A DNA stretch of 17,672 bases from NCBI GenBank assembly GCA_023387775.1, contig JAEWHN010000135.1, positions 1-17,672 of the forward strand, written 5' to 3'. The position numbers were made by a program, and so were the translations under genes. Each line of letters begins with the position of its first letter. Position 1 is the stretch's first letter. Below the pieces are notes generated by a model. The model made no database searches, had not been told where the DNA came from, and saw nothing but the letters and a program-made list of their open reading frames with translations. Of the stretch, positions 4,971 through 13,486 are shown piece after piece. Source of the stretch: Pseudomonadota bacterium (GTDB taxonomy: Bacteria > Pseudomonadota > Alphaproteobacteria > Rhizobiales > Rhizobiaceae).

Positions 4971-7433
4971 CTATTTGACGCGGGGTTTTGCGCGCGCCGT
5001 GGCCTGGGCCGACAGAGGATCGTCGGGCCAGACATGCTTGGGGTAGCGCCCGCGCATGTCGGAGCGCACATCGGCCCAGGAGCCGCGCCAGAAGCCCGGC
5101 AGGTCGCGCGTGGTCTGGATCGGCCTGTGGGCGGGGGAAAGCAGCTCCAGCGTGAGCGGCACCGTGCCTCCGGCAATGGAAGGATGCCTGTCCAGGCCGA
5201 ACAGTTCCTGCACGCGGATGGCCAGCACCGGCCGCTCGCCCTCATAGTCGATCGGCACGCGGCTGCCCGAGGGTGCGTCGAAATGAGTCGGCGCCAGCGG
5301 GCCCAGCTTGCGCTGCAGATCGTGCGGCACCAGCGACAGGAGCGCATCGTGCAGCACGCCGGCGCCGATGCGGGCAAAGCTCGCCTCGCCGGTGAGGAAG
5401 GGCAGCAGCCAGTCGTCGAGCGAGGCGACCAGCGCCTCGTCCGAAACATCGGGCCAGGGCGCGCCAAGGCCGGTGTGCAACCATTGCAGGCGGTGGCGCA
5501 GGATCTGCGCTTCCTTGCCCCAGTTGAGCAGCGACAGGCCGTGTGTCTTCAGCGCCTCGATGATGGCCCGGTCGGCGTCCGGGCCGGAAGGTGCCGGCAG
5601 CATGCGCTCGGACAAGGTGATGGCGCCGAGCCGCACGGTCTCGCGCACGCGCACGGCGCGCTTTTCCGCGTCGAAGGCGCTTTCCAGCTTCTTGTCGATG
5701 TGATGGGCGAGGACGGAGCGGATTTCGGCCTCGGAAACGGAAGCTGCGGCGGCGATGCGCGCGCTCTGCGCCTTGCCCTGCATGTCGGCCACGACGAGAT
5801 ATGCCTCGCCGGCCAGCGGATCGGCGGCATCGAGCATCGCGCCGCTGCCATTGGCAAGAACAAAACGGCCGCGCTCGCCGCGCGCCTTGGCGACACGATC
5901 GGGCCAGGCGCGGAGGAGAAGCGCGCCTGCCGCTTCCGGCGCGGCGGCTTGGCCGCCACCATTTGCAGCCCGCGCCAACCTTTCGGCCAACTGCCTCGCC
6001 GCCACCGCGCGCGGCGATTTTTCCGTCATGAAGCGCGACAGCCGCCGCTCCAGATCGACGCTGTCGCCGCCAAGGCCGCGCTCGGTGAGCAATACGGCAA
6101 GCCGCGCGGCTTCAAGCCCCTGCCCCTGCCTTGCCGCCTCGGCCACCATATGCGCGAGCCGAACGGGAAGCGCCAGCTTGCGCATGGCCGCGCCGGCTTC
6201 CGTCAGCCGCCCGTCGGCGTCGATGGCGTCGAGTTCGGTGAGCAGCGTGCGCGCCTCTGAAAGGGCGGGCGCCGGCGGCGGGTCGAGGAAAGCGAGGCTT
6301 GCCGGATCGGCGACGCCGAAGGCGGCGCAATCGAGCATCAGACTGGAGAGGTCAGCCTCCAGGATTTCCGGCGGCGTGAAGGCGGGAAGCGCTGCCGTCT
6401 GCTCCGCGCGCCACAGGCGGATGGCCACACCCGGTTCGGTGCGGCCGGCGCGGCCGGCGCGCTGGTCGGCCGAGGCGCGGGAGACACGCACCGTTTCCAG
6501 CCGGGTGAGGCCGCTGGCCGGCTCGTAGCGCGGCAGGCGCGACAGGCCGGAATCGATCACCACCCGCACGCCGTCGATGGTGATGGAGGTTTCGGCAATC
6601 GCGGTGGCCAGCACCACCTTGCGGCGGCCGGCGGGCGGCGGCTTGATCGCGGCGTCCTGCGTCTTCGCATCCAGCATGCCGTAGAGCGGGATGATGTCGG
6701 TGTCGGCCCCGATGCGACCTTCGAGGCGCTCGCGGGTGCGCTCGATCTCGCGCTGGCCAGGCAGGAAGGCAAGCACGCTGCCGGGCTCGCCGGCCAGCGC
6801 CTCGCGCACGGCCCTGGCCATGGCGTCCTCGATAGGCGTGCCGGCCGGCCGCTCCTGATAGCGGATGTCGATGGGAAAACTGCGGCCCTCGCTTTCGATC
6901 ACCGGCACGTCGCCGAGCAGGCTTGCCACGCGCGCGCCGTCGAGCGTGGCCGACATCACCAGCAGCCTGAGGTCGGGCCTCAGTGCGCCCTGCACGTCGA
7001 GCGCCAGCGCCAAGCCGAAATCGCCGTCCAGCGAGCGCTCGTGGAACTCGTCGAAGATGACCGCCGAGATGCCCTTCAGCTCGGGGTCGTCGAGGATCAT
7101 GCGGGCCAAGATGCCTTCGGTGACGACGAGGATTTTCGTCCGGGCCGACTGCTTGCTCTCCATGCGCAGGGCATAGCCGACGGTGCCGCCGGGCTCCTCG
7201 CCCAAGAGCTGCGCCATGCGGCGCGCGGCGGCGCGGGCGGCGAGGCGGCGGGGTTCGAGCAGCAGGATTTTTCCAGCGCCCAGCCACGGCGCTTCGAGCA
7301 GCGCCAGCGGCACCAGCGTGGTCTTGCCAGCACCTGGCGGCGCGACCAGCACCGCGCTCGATTTGACTGCGAGCGCATCGGCAAGCGCGGGCAGAACGGC
7401 GGTGACGGGAAGCTCGGGCAGGTTTTTCGGCAT
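4971..7433 (-). CDS. hrpB: ATP-dependent RNA helicase HrpB
   Basis: An 820-residue DEAH/RHA-type superfamily 2 helicase, typical HrpB length. Motifs in order: Walker A APPGAGKTT (31-39), motif Ia LLLEPRRLAARA, motif II DEFH (128-131) in IFDEFHERS, motif III SAT (161-163), motif V ATAIAETSITIDG (277-289) and motif VI QRAGRAGR (324-331). The helicase-associated and HrpB-specific C-terminal regions follow. The cellular role of HrpB is poorly defined (RNA processing is presumed). Its ATG overlaps the TAA stop of ynjD by one base (TAATG), so the two are probably translationally coupled, and actS follows closely. Confidence 0.95.
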   Translation of the reverse strand: MPKNLPELPVTAVLPALADALAVKSSAVLVAPPGAGKTTLVPLALLEAPWLGAGKILLLEPRRLAARAAARRMAQLLGEEPGGTVGYALRMESKQSARTKILVVTEGILARMILDDPELKGISAVIFDEFHERSLDGDFGLALALDVQGALRPDLRLLVMSATLDGARVASLLGDVPVIESEGRSFPIDIRYQERPAGTPIEDAMARAVREALAGEPGSVLAFLPGQREIERTRERLEGRIGADTDIIPLYGMLDAKTQDAAIKPPPAGRRKVVLATAIAETSITIDGVRVVIDSGLSRLPRYEPASGLTRLETVRVSRASADQRAGRAGRTEPGVAIRLWRAEQTAALPAFTPPEILEADLSSLMLDCAAFGVADPASLAFLDPPPAPALSEARTLLTELDAIDADGRLTEAGAAMRKLALPVRLAHMVAEAARQGQGLEAARLAVLLTERGLGGDSVDLERRLSRFMTEKSPRAVAARQLAERLARAANGGGQAAAPEAAGALLLRAWPDRVAKARGERGRFVLANGSGAMLDAADPLAGEAYLVVADMQGKAQSARIAAAASVSEAEIRSVLAHHIDKKLESAFDAEKRAVRVRETVRLGAITLSERMLPAPSGPDADRAIIEALKTHGLSLLNWGKEAQILRHRLQWLHTGLGAPWPDVSDEALVASLDDWLLPFLTGEASFARIGAGVLHDALLSLVPHDLQRKLGPLAPTHFDAPSGSRVPIDYEGERPVLAIRVQELFGLDRHPSIAGGTVPLTLELLSPAHRPIQTTRDLPGFWRGSWADVRSDMRGRYPKHVWPDDPLSAQATARAKPRVK

Positions 7434-8077
7434 TACTCTGTCCCGATCCGAATGACGGCGCCGCCGGCAGCTTCGGCGTCGGCTTCATCATGCGTCACCA
7501 GCACCACCGGCAGGCCGCCGGCCTTGGCCTTGGCGAAGACCAGCTCGCGGATCTGGCCGCGCAGGTTGGCGTCGAGCTTGGAAAAGGGTTCATCGAGCAG
7601 CAGCATGCGTGGCGACGACAACAGCGCGCGCGCCAGCGCCACCCGCGCCTTCTGCCCGCCCGACAGCGTGTCGGGGTCGCGCGTGGCCATGCCGCCAAGG
7701 CCGACGCCTTCGAGCGCCGCTTCGGCCAGTTCCGTGCGCGCGGCCTTGCCCTTCACGGCCTGCGGGATGGCGAAGACGAGGTTGCCGCCGACCGACATAT
7801 GCGGAAACAGGAGCGGGTCCTGAAACAAGATGCCGGCGTGGCGATCCTCGGCCGGCAGGGCGGTGAGGTCGACATCGCCGGAGAAGACGCGGCCGGATGC
7901 CTGGAAGGCAGGCGGCAAAAACCCGCCTATATAGGCCAGCAACGTCGACTTGCCCGAGCCGGACGGCCCCATCACGGTAAGCACCTCGCCGGGCGCGACG
8001 CGATGCGCCACCGCAACGAGCGTGTGCCCGTTCAGCGCGATCGTCACATCGTCCAGGAAGAGCCAGCTTTCGGCCAT
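7433..8077 (-). CDS. ynjD: ABC transporter ATP-binding protein, YnjD type
   Basis: A 214-residue ABC ATPase with all nucleotide-binding motifs: Walker A GPSGSGKST (37-45), Q-loop Q86, signature LSGGQ (138-142), Walker B MLLLDEP (158-164) and switch H196. Short length and neighbours place it with E. coli YnjD. ATG 8077 is preferred because the protein then begins four or five residues before the first beta strand, as in YnjD, and GGTTGGGGTG precedes it. A longer form would begin at ATG 8122 directly after the permease stop. It would energise the YnjC-like permease at the inner face of the cytoplasmic membrane. Its stop overlaps the hrpB start. Confidence 0.9.
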   Translation of the reverse strand: MAESWLFLDDVTIALNGHTLVAVAHRVAPGEVLTVMGPSGSGKSTLLAYIGGFLPPAFQASGRVFSGDVDLTALPAEDRHAGILFQDPLLFPHMSVGGNLVFAIPQAVKGKAARTELAEAALEGVGLGGMATRDPDTLSGGQKARVALARALLSSPRMLLLDEPFSKLDANLRGQIRELVFAKAKAGGLPVVLVTHDEADAEAAGGAVIRIGTE

Positions 8078-8122
8078 CACCCCAACCTGTTTTTGTCCTC
8101 TCGCCGCATGGCGGAGGATCAT

Positions 8123-9802
8123 TCACACCCGCATGGCGCGGCGGTGCCGGAATATCAGCGCGGGCAGGATCGTTGCAACCGCAAAGCCGATGGCCGGCAG
8201 GATCATCTGCACGAAGGCGTAGACGCCGATGATGCGGCGGTTGCCGCCTGAGGCCAACGCCACAGCTTCGGTGGTGATGGTTTCAAGCCGGCCAGCGCCG
8301 ATGAGCACGGTGGGCAGGTACAGCCCGATGGATACAGCGAAGCCGACGGCTGCCGCGACCAGAATGGCGCGCAGCAGCATCGGCAGGCGGATGGAGACAA
8401 GCGTGCGTAGGCGCGACTTGCCAAGCCCGGCGGCGACCGCCTCGAAGCGCTGATCGAAGGCGCGCCACGGGTCGGCGAGCGACAGGAACACATAGGGCAT
8501 GACAAAGACCAGATGCACCAGCACCAACGCCGGCAGGCTGGCGACCGTGCCGCTGACAACGAACAAGAACTGCAGGCCGAACAGGAACGCGACCTGCGGC
8601 ACGATGAGCGGCAGGTAGATGAGCCACAGCGCGCCGCGCCCGGCGATGCGGCCGGTGCGGTTTTCGTTGATGAGGCAAAGCAGGGTGAGCGCCACGGCGA
8701 TCAGCGTCGACAGCGTGGCGACCAGAAGGGTGACGCCGAGCGGGCCGGCGATGCGCGGCGCGGCGACGATCCAGCTTTTCAGCGTAAAGCTCTCCGGCAG
8801 CGCATTGGGGAACTGCCACAGCCCGGCGAACGACCAAAGCGCCAGCGTGGCCAATCCGGCGAAGACGGCGAGCGCGGCGAGGAACATGCCGCCAAGTGCG
8901 GCGCGGCCCGCCCACGCATCGCGGCGAAAGCGCAGGCCACGCGCGCAGGCGCGGTCGCGCAGCCACGCGCCCAGTCTTTCAAGCCCGATCCAGACGAGGA
9001 TTGAAACGGCCGTCACGACGAGCTGCAGCAGCGCGCCGGCAGAGGCGAAGAAACGCATCGACAGTTCGGGATCGTTCATCCAGCGCAGCAGCCGCACGGC
9101 AAGCGGCGCGGGCGTGGTGGGGCCGAGGATGATGGCGACGTCGACCACGGAGCTGGAGAACGCGATGACGGCGAACACCGCCAGCCGGATCTGGCGGTAC
9201 AGCGGCGGCCAGACGCCATAGACGAAGCCGGCGATGCGGCCATAGCCGAGCGATGCCGAAAGCCGTCGCGTGCGCAAAAGATCGACCTGCGGCAGCGCCG
9301 CCAGCGCGATGAGCAGCAGGAAGGGAATTTCCTTCATCACCAGCCCAGCCATCATCGACAGGGCAAGTGGGTCGTTGACGATCAAGAGGTCCGGCGGCTG
9401 TTGCCAGCCGGTAAGGCCGGGCGAGACCAGCCGCGCGACCATGCCCGACGGCGCGATGAGGAAGGCCAGCCCGAAGGCAGCCGCCGCATGCGGCACCGAC
9501 AGGAGCGGCGATACCAGATGCTGCATGCGCGAAAAGATCTTTGTGCCGGCAAAAGCTGCGATGAACAGCGCGACCGTGCCGAGAGATATGGCGGCGGTGA
9601 CGAGACCTGCTGCGAGGCTGAGCAGCACAGATGTGGCGAGGCCGGGCTGGGAGAGAAGCTGTGTGACATGCGCCAGCGTGAAGGCCTCGCCGCCCAGCGC
9701 CGGCAGGTAGCCAAAAGCCGGCAGCAGCGTGCCGGCGAGGCCGGCAAGGATCGGGCCGGCCAGGAGCAGGATCGCCAGCGGCGGGCCGAGCCGGGCTAGC
9801 AT
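8123..9802 (-). CDS. ynjC: ABC transporter permease, YnjC type (two fused modules)
   Basis: A 559-residue inner-membrane protein with about twelve hydrophobic segments arranged as two copies of the binding-protein-dependent permease module, joined by a charged linker near 280-300 (RDRACARGLRFRRD). The second module has a good EAA loop (EAVAAGLGKSRLRTLVSIRLP); the first has a degenerate one (LSASLGYGRI...). Fused permeases are typical of the YnjC and Fe3+/thiamine/putrescine-type transporters. With the YnjB-like and YnjD-like neighbours the assignment to the YnjBCD system is good. The substrate of YnjBCD is not established. Stop and the next in-frame ATG abut (TGAATG). The repeat at 9895-10072 lies immediately upstream. 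Confidence 0.9.
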   Translation of the reverse strand: MLARLGPPLAILLLAGPILAGLAGTLLPAFGYLPALGGEAFTLAHVTQLLSQPGLATSVLLSLAAGLVTAAISLGTVALFIAAFAGTKIFSRMQHLVSPLLSVPHAAAAFGLAFLIAPSGMVARLVSPGLTGWQQPPDLLIVNDPLALSMMAGLVMKEIPFLLLIALAALPQVDLLRTRRLSASLGYGRIAGFVYGVWPPLYRQIRLAVFAVIAFSSSVVDVAIILGPTTPAPLAVRLLRWMNDPELSMRFFASAGALLQLVVTAVSILVWIGLERLGAWLRDRACARGLRFRRDAWAGRAALGGMFLAALAVFAGLATLALWSFAGLWQFPNALPESFTLKSWIVAAPRIAGPLGVTLLVATLSTLIAVALTLLCLINENRTGRIAGRGALWLIYLPLIVPQVAFLFGLQFLFVVSGTVASLPALVLVHLVFVMPYVFLSLADPWRAFDQRFEAVAAGLGKSRLRTLVSIRLPMLLRAILVAAAVGFAVSIGLYLPTVLIGAGRLETITTEAVALASGGNRRIIGVYAFVQMILPAIGFAVATILPALIFRHRRAMRV

Positions 9803-10165
9803 GATGTGCCGCGACTGAGAAGCGCAAGCGCTCTACGTTGCCCCCTTTTGGGCTGCCGGCCATCTCCCTGCGCGTGGCGGGAGCTATATGGGGGTCGACC
9901 CCCACTCCGGTTTGCTTCGCAAACCACCATTCCGGGGCGAGCCACGGGTCTCGCCCGTCCTTCGGACCCCCCGATCGACGGGGGAGAGGAAATGCCGTCC
10001 GCGAGCTTGGTGCCCTTCCTCTCCCCTTTTGCGGGGGAGAGGTGCCGAGCGAAGCGAGGCGGAGTGGGGGTAGGTCGCGCCATATGCGATTGTCCTGCAC
10101 CTTGTGGGGGAGATGCCCGGCAGGGCAGAGGGGGATGCTGTCCCGCCAACCGAACCACCGCCCCT
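9803..10165. other. Intergenic stretch between ynjB and ynjC
   Basis: This 363-base gap is unusually long for the inside of a transporter operon. Most of it is the palindromic repeat copy B (9895-10072). The part from 10073 to about 10147 contains a second low-complexity module (GGGGGAGATGCCCGGCAGGG) of a type I also associate with rhizobial intergenic repeats. Long minus-strand frames crossing it are not protein-like. I see no promoter consensus for ynjC in it. Confidence 0.7.
9895..10072. repeat. Dispersed palindromic repeat, copy B (longer)
   Basis: It is about 178 bp long and matches copy A (2745-2906) in opposite orientation. The ends CCCCCACTCCG (9899-9909) and CGGAGTGGGGG (10060-10070) are perfect 11-bp inverted repeats. 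Next to one end is GGTTTGC-TTC-GCAAACC, a 7-bp-stem hairpin; next to the other is a similar GCCGAGC/GCGAGGC structure; a CCTCTCCCC/GGGGAGAGG hairpin lies in the middle. It looks like a non-autonomous palindromic element (MITE or BIME type). No target duplication was found. It sits inside the ynj operon. Confidence 0.88.
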
Positions 10166-11389
10166 CTAATCCCCCACGCCGTAACGCCGCTTCCATTCCG
10201 CCTCCAGCCGCACCATCCAGCTCGGATGCGGCTCGTCGATGGCCGGGCCGAGCTCGTCCGGCTTCAACGTGGCAATGCCAAGATCGAGCGCCCCGAAGCG
10301 GGCGCGGTCGGGGGTGTCGAGCTTGGCCATCGACAGCACCGTCGGGTCGCCCCACACCTTCGGGTCCTGCTTGCGCGCCTGCGCCTCGGGCGACAGCAAG
10401 AAGTCGGCCGTCACCAGCGCGCCGGCCTTGGCCGAGGCGTTGTAGGGAATGGCGACGAAATGGGTGTTGGTCAGCGTGCCGGCCGGAAAGGTGAAGGAGC
10501 GCACGGTGTCGGGCAATTCGCCATTGGCGATGGCGCTGGAAGCTTCCGACGGATTGAAGGCGAAGATGATGTCGAGCTCGCCATCTGCCAGAAGCTGCTT
10601 CATCGCCGGATAGTTTTGCGGGTAGGCGCGCCCGGAGCGCCACAGAACCGGCTTGAGCTCATCGAGATAGGCAAAGAGCGGCGCGGTGACCTGATCGAAC
10701 GAGGCCTCGTCGACCGGCTTTTGCAGCACCGAGCGGTCAACCACCAGCTCGGACAGCACCTGTTTCAGGAAGGTCAGGCCCATGAAATCCGGCGGCTGCG
10801 GATAGGAGAAACGGCCGGGGTGAGCCTTGGCCCAGGCAAGCAGTTCCCTGGCCGATTTCGGCAGGCTGGCGGGGTCGGTGCGCGCGGTGTCGTAGAAGAA
10901 CACCAGCTTGGCCATGCCCCACGGGCTTTCCAGCCCGTCCACGGGGACGGTGAAGTCGGTGCGGATGGTCGGCTTGTTCTCCACGTCGACATATTTCCAG
11001 TTGGGCAGCTTTTCGGCCCAGCCCGGCGACATCAGGAGACCCTGGCGCTTCATGGCGGCAAAATTCTCGCCATTGATCCAGATGAGGTCGACGGTGCCGC
11101 CCTCGTTGCGGCCGGCGGCCTTCTCGGCCACCACCTTGGCAACCGCATTGGCGGTGTCGTCGAGCTTCACATGGACGAGCTTGACGCCATAGCGCTTCTG
11201 CAACTCGCCGCCCGCCCATTCGAGATAGGCATTGATGTTTTCGGCCCCGCCCCAGGCGTTGAAATAGACGGTCTCGCCCCTGGCCTCGGCCAGCACCTCG
11301 TCCCATTTGGCCGGATCGGGATTGCCGGCCAATGACTGAAGCGTCAGCGCGAAAAGCGCTGCGGCGGCGGCCAGTAGCAATCGTGTCAT
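10166..11389 (-). CDS. ynjB: ABC transporter substrate-binding protein, YnjB type
   Basis: A 407-residue periplasmic binding protein. It begins with a signal peptide (MTRLLLAAAAALFALTLQS, cleavage probably near residue 20). The mature part has the YnjB opening (DPAKWDEVLAEARGETVYFNAWGG) and the family's conserved blocks DLIWINGENFAAMK, SPWGMAKLVFFYD, FSYPQPPDFMG, NFPAMK-like NYPAMKQLLADGELD, and FAFNPSEASSAI. Length is close to E. coli YnjB (388). It would deliver substrate to the YnjC/YnjD pair; the ligand is unknown. ATG 11389 is preceded by GGGGA at suitable distance. It is first in the minus-strand run and is divergent from the phosphonate operon. Confidence 0.9.
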   Translation of the reverse strand: MTRLLLAAAAALFALTLQSLAGNPDPAKWDEVLAEARGETVYFNAWGGAENINAYLEWAGGELQKRYGVKLVHVKLDDTANAVAKVVAEKAAGRNEGGTVDLIWINGENFAAMKRQGLLMSPGWAEKLPNWKYVDVENKPTIRTDFTVPVDGLESPWGMAKLVFFYDTARTDPASLPKSARELLAWAKAHPGRFSYPQPPDFMGLTFLKQVLSELVVDRSVLQKPVDEASFDQVTAPLFAYLDELKPVLWRSGRAYPQNYPAMKQLLADGELDIIFAFNPSEASSAIANGELPDTVRSFTFPAGTLTNTHFVAIPYNASAKAGALVTADFLLSPEAQARKQDPKVWGDPTVLSMAKLDTPDRARFGALDLGIATLKPDELGPAIDEPHPSWMVRLEAEWKRRYGVGD

Positions 11390-11426
11390 CGAGATTCCCC
11401 TGTCCCAAGCAGCATTTTCCGCAGGC

Positions 11427-11455
11427 GATTGAACATTCCGACCTTATGGCGTCAA
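11427..11455 (-). promoter_or_regulatory. Weak candidate promoter for ynjB
   Basis: On the minus strand, TTGACG (11450-11455) is followed after 17 bases by TCAATC (11427-11432). The -35 is good (5 of 6) but the -10 is poor, and the start codon lies about 38 bases beyond. It is offered as the best candidate in the divergent gap. Confidence 0.25.
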
Positions 11456-11483
11456 TGCGGCCGGGCAGTTCAGCGCCCTCACT

Positions 11484-11501
11484 TCGCCGTGAGATCGGCG
11501 A
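11484..11501. promoter_or_regulatory. 6-bp inverted repeat in the ynjB / phosphonate divergent gap
   Basis: TCGCCG (11484-11489) and CGGCGA (11496-11501) flank a 6-base centre. It lies between the two divergent operons, about 30 bases upstream of the candidate ynjB -35. It could be a repressor site; short GC-rich palindromes are common by chance in this sequence. Confidence 0.2.
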
Positions 11502-11581
11502 GCCGCCCTGCCCGCGCCACCTGCCGCCCGGCGGATGACTTGCGGCGAGTTGTCTGGTATCTCCGACAAATATCAACCGTG

Positions 11582-11599
11582 CTTTCGTCAATCCGTCAT
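11582..11599 (+). promoter_or_regulatory. PhoB-box-like site upstream of the phosphonate operon
   Basis: CTTTCGT (11582-11588), four bases, and CCGTCAT (11593-11599) fit the PhoB consensus CTGTCAT-N4-CTGTCAT with 5 of 7 and 6 of 7 matches, in the right spacing. The site lies 42 bases before the start of the DUF1045 gene. Control of phosphonate genes by PhoB is well established in this group, which raises the prior. Confidence 0.5.
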
Positions 11600-11640
11600 G
11601 CAAATCGCCTAAGGCATCGCCGCAGGCGAGGATAACACCG

Positions 11641-12348
11641 ATGCGTTATGCAATCTATTTCACACCGGGGCCCGACGATGCGCTGACCCGCATCGCAGCG
11701 AACTGGCTTGGCCGCGACCCTTTTACCGGCGCCGCCCACGAGGCGCCCGCCAACGGCCGACTGTCGGCGACGGAGGTGGCGTTTCACACCGCGGCGCCGC
11801 GGCGCTACGGCTTCCACGCCACGCTGAAGGCGCCGTTCCGGCTGGCCGAGGGCGAGAGCGAAGCCGCGCTGGACGAGGCGTTGGCGGATTATGCCGCCAC
11901 GCTGGAGCCGGTGGTGCTGCCGCGCCTGGTGGTGGGGCAGCTGGACGGCTTCTTCGCGCTGGTGCCGGGCGCGGCTTCGCCCGCGCTCAACCGATTCGCC
12001 GGCGACATCGTCTCGGCCTTCGAGCCCTTTCGCGCGCCGCTGACCGACGCTGAAATCGAGCGCCGCAACCCGGACGCCCTGAGCCAGGCGGAATTCCGCA
12101 ACCTGTGCCAGTGGGGCTATCCCTACGTGTTCGACAGCTTCCGCTTCCACATGACGCTGACCGGCCGCGTCGGCGCCGAGGAAGCCCCCCGGCTGCGCGC
12201 CGCCATCGACGAGATGTTCGCCGCGGAGCTCGAGCGCCCCTTCGCCGTGGACAGGCTGGCCCTGTTCGTGGAGCGCGAGCCCGGCGCCCCCTTCATCGTG
12301 CATTCCCACTACGCGCTCGGCCGCCACACCGAAAGAAAGACCGCCTGA
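11641..12348 (+). CDS. DUF1045 phosphonate-operon protein (2H phosphodiesterase-like)
   Basis: A 235-residue protein of the DUF1045 family (phosphonate-operon associated protein), full length. It has the two H-x-T motifs of the 2H phosphodiesterase superfamily: FHATLKAPF (H59) and FHMTLTG (H170), flanked by the family's conserved R-Y-A-I-Y-[FY]-x-P opening and YPYVFDSFRFHMTLTGR. The family is thought to act on a phosphoribosyl intermediate of C-P lyase catabolism, perhaps a cyclic phosphate, but I know of no firm assignment for it. GCGAGGA gives a good ribosome binding site 9 bases before ATG 11641. phnM begins one base after its stop. Confidence 0.9.
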   Translation: MRYAIYFTPGPDDALTRIAANWLGRDPFTGAAHEAPANGRLSATEVAFHTAAPRRYGFHATLKAPFRLAEGESEAALDEALADYAATLEPVVLPRLVVGQLDGFFALVPGAASPALNRFAGDIVSAFEPFRAPLTDAEIERRNPDALSQAEFRNLCQWGYPYVFDSFRFHMTLTGRVGAEEAPRLRAAIDEMFAAELERPFAVDRLALFVEREPGAPFIVHSHYALGRHTERKTA

Positions 12349-12349
12349 C

Positions 12350-13486
12350 ATGACGACCGAAACGACACTGACCAACGCCCGCATCGTGCTTGCCGACGAG
12401 ATCGTCGACGGCTCGGTGCTGATCCGCGACGGCAAGATTGCCGATGTTTCCAGCGGCGCGTCCCGCGCGGGCGAGGACATGGAGGGTGACTTCCTGATCC
12501 CCGGATTGGTGGAACTGCACACCGACCACCTCGAAGGACACTATTCGCCGCGGCCCAAGGTGCGCTGGAACCCGATCGCCGCGGTGCTGGCGCATGACGC
12601 GCAGGTGGCCACCTCCGGCATAACCACCGTGTTCGACGCGCTGCGGGTGGGGGACATCGACGCGGGCATCACCGTCGCCGACATGCGCAAGCTGGCCGAC
12701 GCCATCGAGGACAGCCTGCGCAACGACCGCCTGCGCGCCGACCACTTCATCCACCTGCGCTGCGAGGTTTCGGCGCCCGACTGCCGCGAGAGCTTCGAGC
12801 TCCTCGCGGGCGACGAACGGGTGAAGCTCGCCTCGCTGATGGACCATGCGCCGGGCCAGCGGCAGTTCGCCAGCCTCGACGCCTATGCCATCTACTACAT
12901 GGGCAAGATGAAGATGTCGCAAGAGCAGTTCCAGGCCTATTGCGAAAAGCGCATGGCGCAGTCGGCCGAGAACGCCGCGCCCAACCGCTCCGCCATCGCC
13001 GCCGCCTGCCACGAGCGCGGCATCGTGCTGGCCAGCCATGACGACGCCACCACCGAGCATGTGGACGAGGCGATCGCCCAGGGCATCCGCGTGGCCGAGT
13101 TCCCGACCACGATGGAGGCAGCGCGCGCTTCCAAGCAGGCGGGCCTGGGCGTTCTGATGGGCGCGCCGAACGTGGTGCGCGGCGGCTCGCATTCGGGCAA
13201 TATCTCGGCGCGCGAACTGGCCGAGAACGGCCTGCTCGACATATTGTCGTCCGACTACATCCCGTTCAGCCTGATCCAGTCGGCCTTCTTCCTCGGCGAA
13301 GTGGTGGACGCCATCTCGCTACCGCAGGCCGTGGCCATGGTGTCGAAGACCCCGGCCGAGGCCGTGGGCCTGACCGACCGCGGCGCGATCGAGGCCGGCC
13401 GCCGCGCCGACATGGTGCGGGTGCGGGTGGACGAGCATGTGCCGGTGGTGCGCACCGTGTGGCGCGAGGGGCGCCGCGTGGCATGA
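12350..13486 (+). CDS. phnM: Alpha-D-ribose 1-methylphosphonate 5-triphosphate diphosphatase PhnM
   Basis: A 378-residue amidohydrolase-superfamily enzyme that removes pyrophosphate from the 5-triphospho-ribose 1-methylphosphonate made by the C-P lyase core, giving the 5-phosphate substrate of PhnJ. Metal ligands are visible: H57-x-D59 in ELHTDHLEGH, H136 (FIHLRCEV), H166 (LMDHAPGQ), SHDDATTEH (H230/D231) and the late S-D-Y (D302). The typical MGAPN-VVRGGSHSGN and SSDYIP blocks are intact. The N-terminal beta-sandwich strand (NARIVLADEIVDGSVLIRDG) is complete. It overlaps phnN by four bases (ATGA). Cytoplasmic. Confidence 0.95.
   Translation: MTTETTLTNARIVLADEIVDGSVLIRDGKIADVSSGASRAGEDMEGDFLIPGLVELHTDHLEGHYSPRPKVRWNPIAAVLAHDAQVATSGITTVFDALRVGDIDAGITVADMRKLADAIEDSLRNDRLRADHFIHLRCEVSAPDCRESFELLAGDERVKLASLMDHAPGQRQFASLDAYAIYYMGKMKMSQEQFQAYCEKRMAQSAENAAPNRSAIAAACHERGIVLASHDDATTEHVDEAIAQGIRVAEFPTTMEAARASKQAGLGVLMGAPNVVRGGSHSGNISARELAENGLLDILSSDYIPFSLIQSAFFLGEVVDAISLPQAVAMVSKTPAEAVGLTDRGAIEAGRRADMVRVRVDEHVPVVRTVWREGRRVA

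Noticed and set aside
3657..6260. 867-residue plus-strand frame opposite actS and hrpB
   Set aside because: It is very rich in Arg/Gln/His/Gly, has no domain, and mirrors two well-identified genes; such antisense frames are usual in GC-rich coding DNA.
8979..10643. 554-residue minus-strand frame across the ynjB-ynjC gap
   Set aside because: It reads through parts of two real genes in the wrong frame and through the palindromic repeat; composition is Arg/Ala/Pro-rich without any domain.
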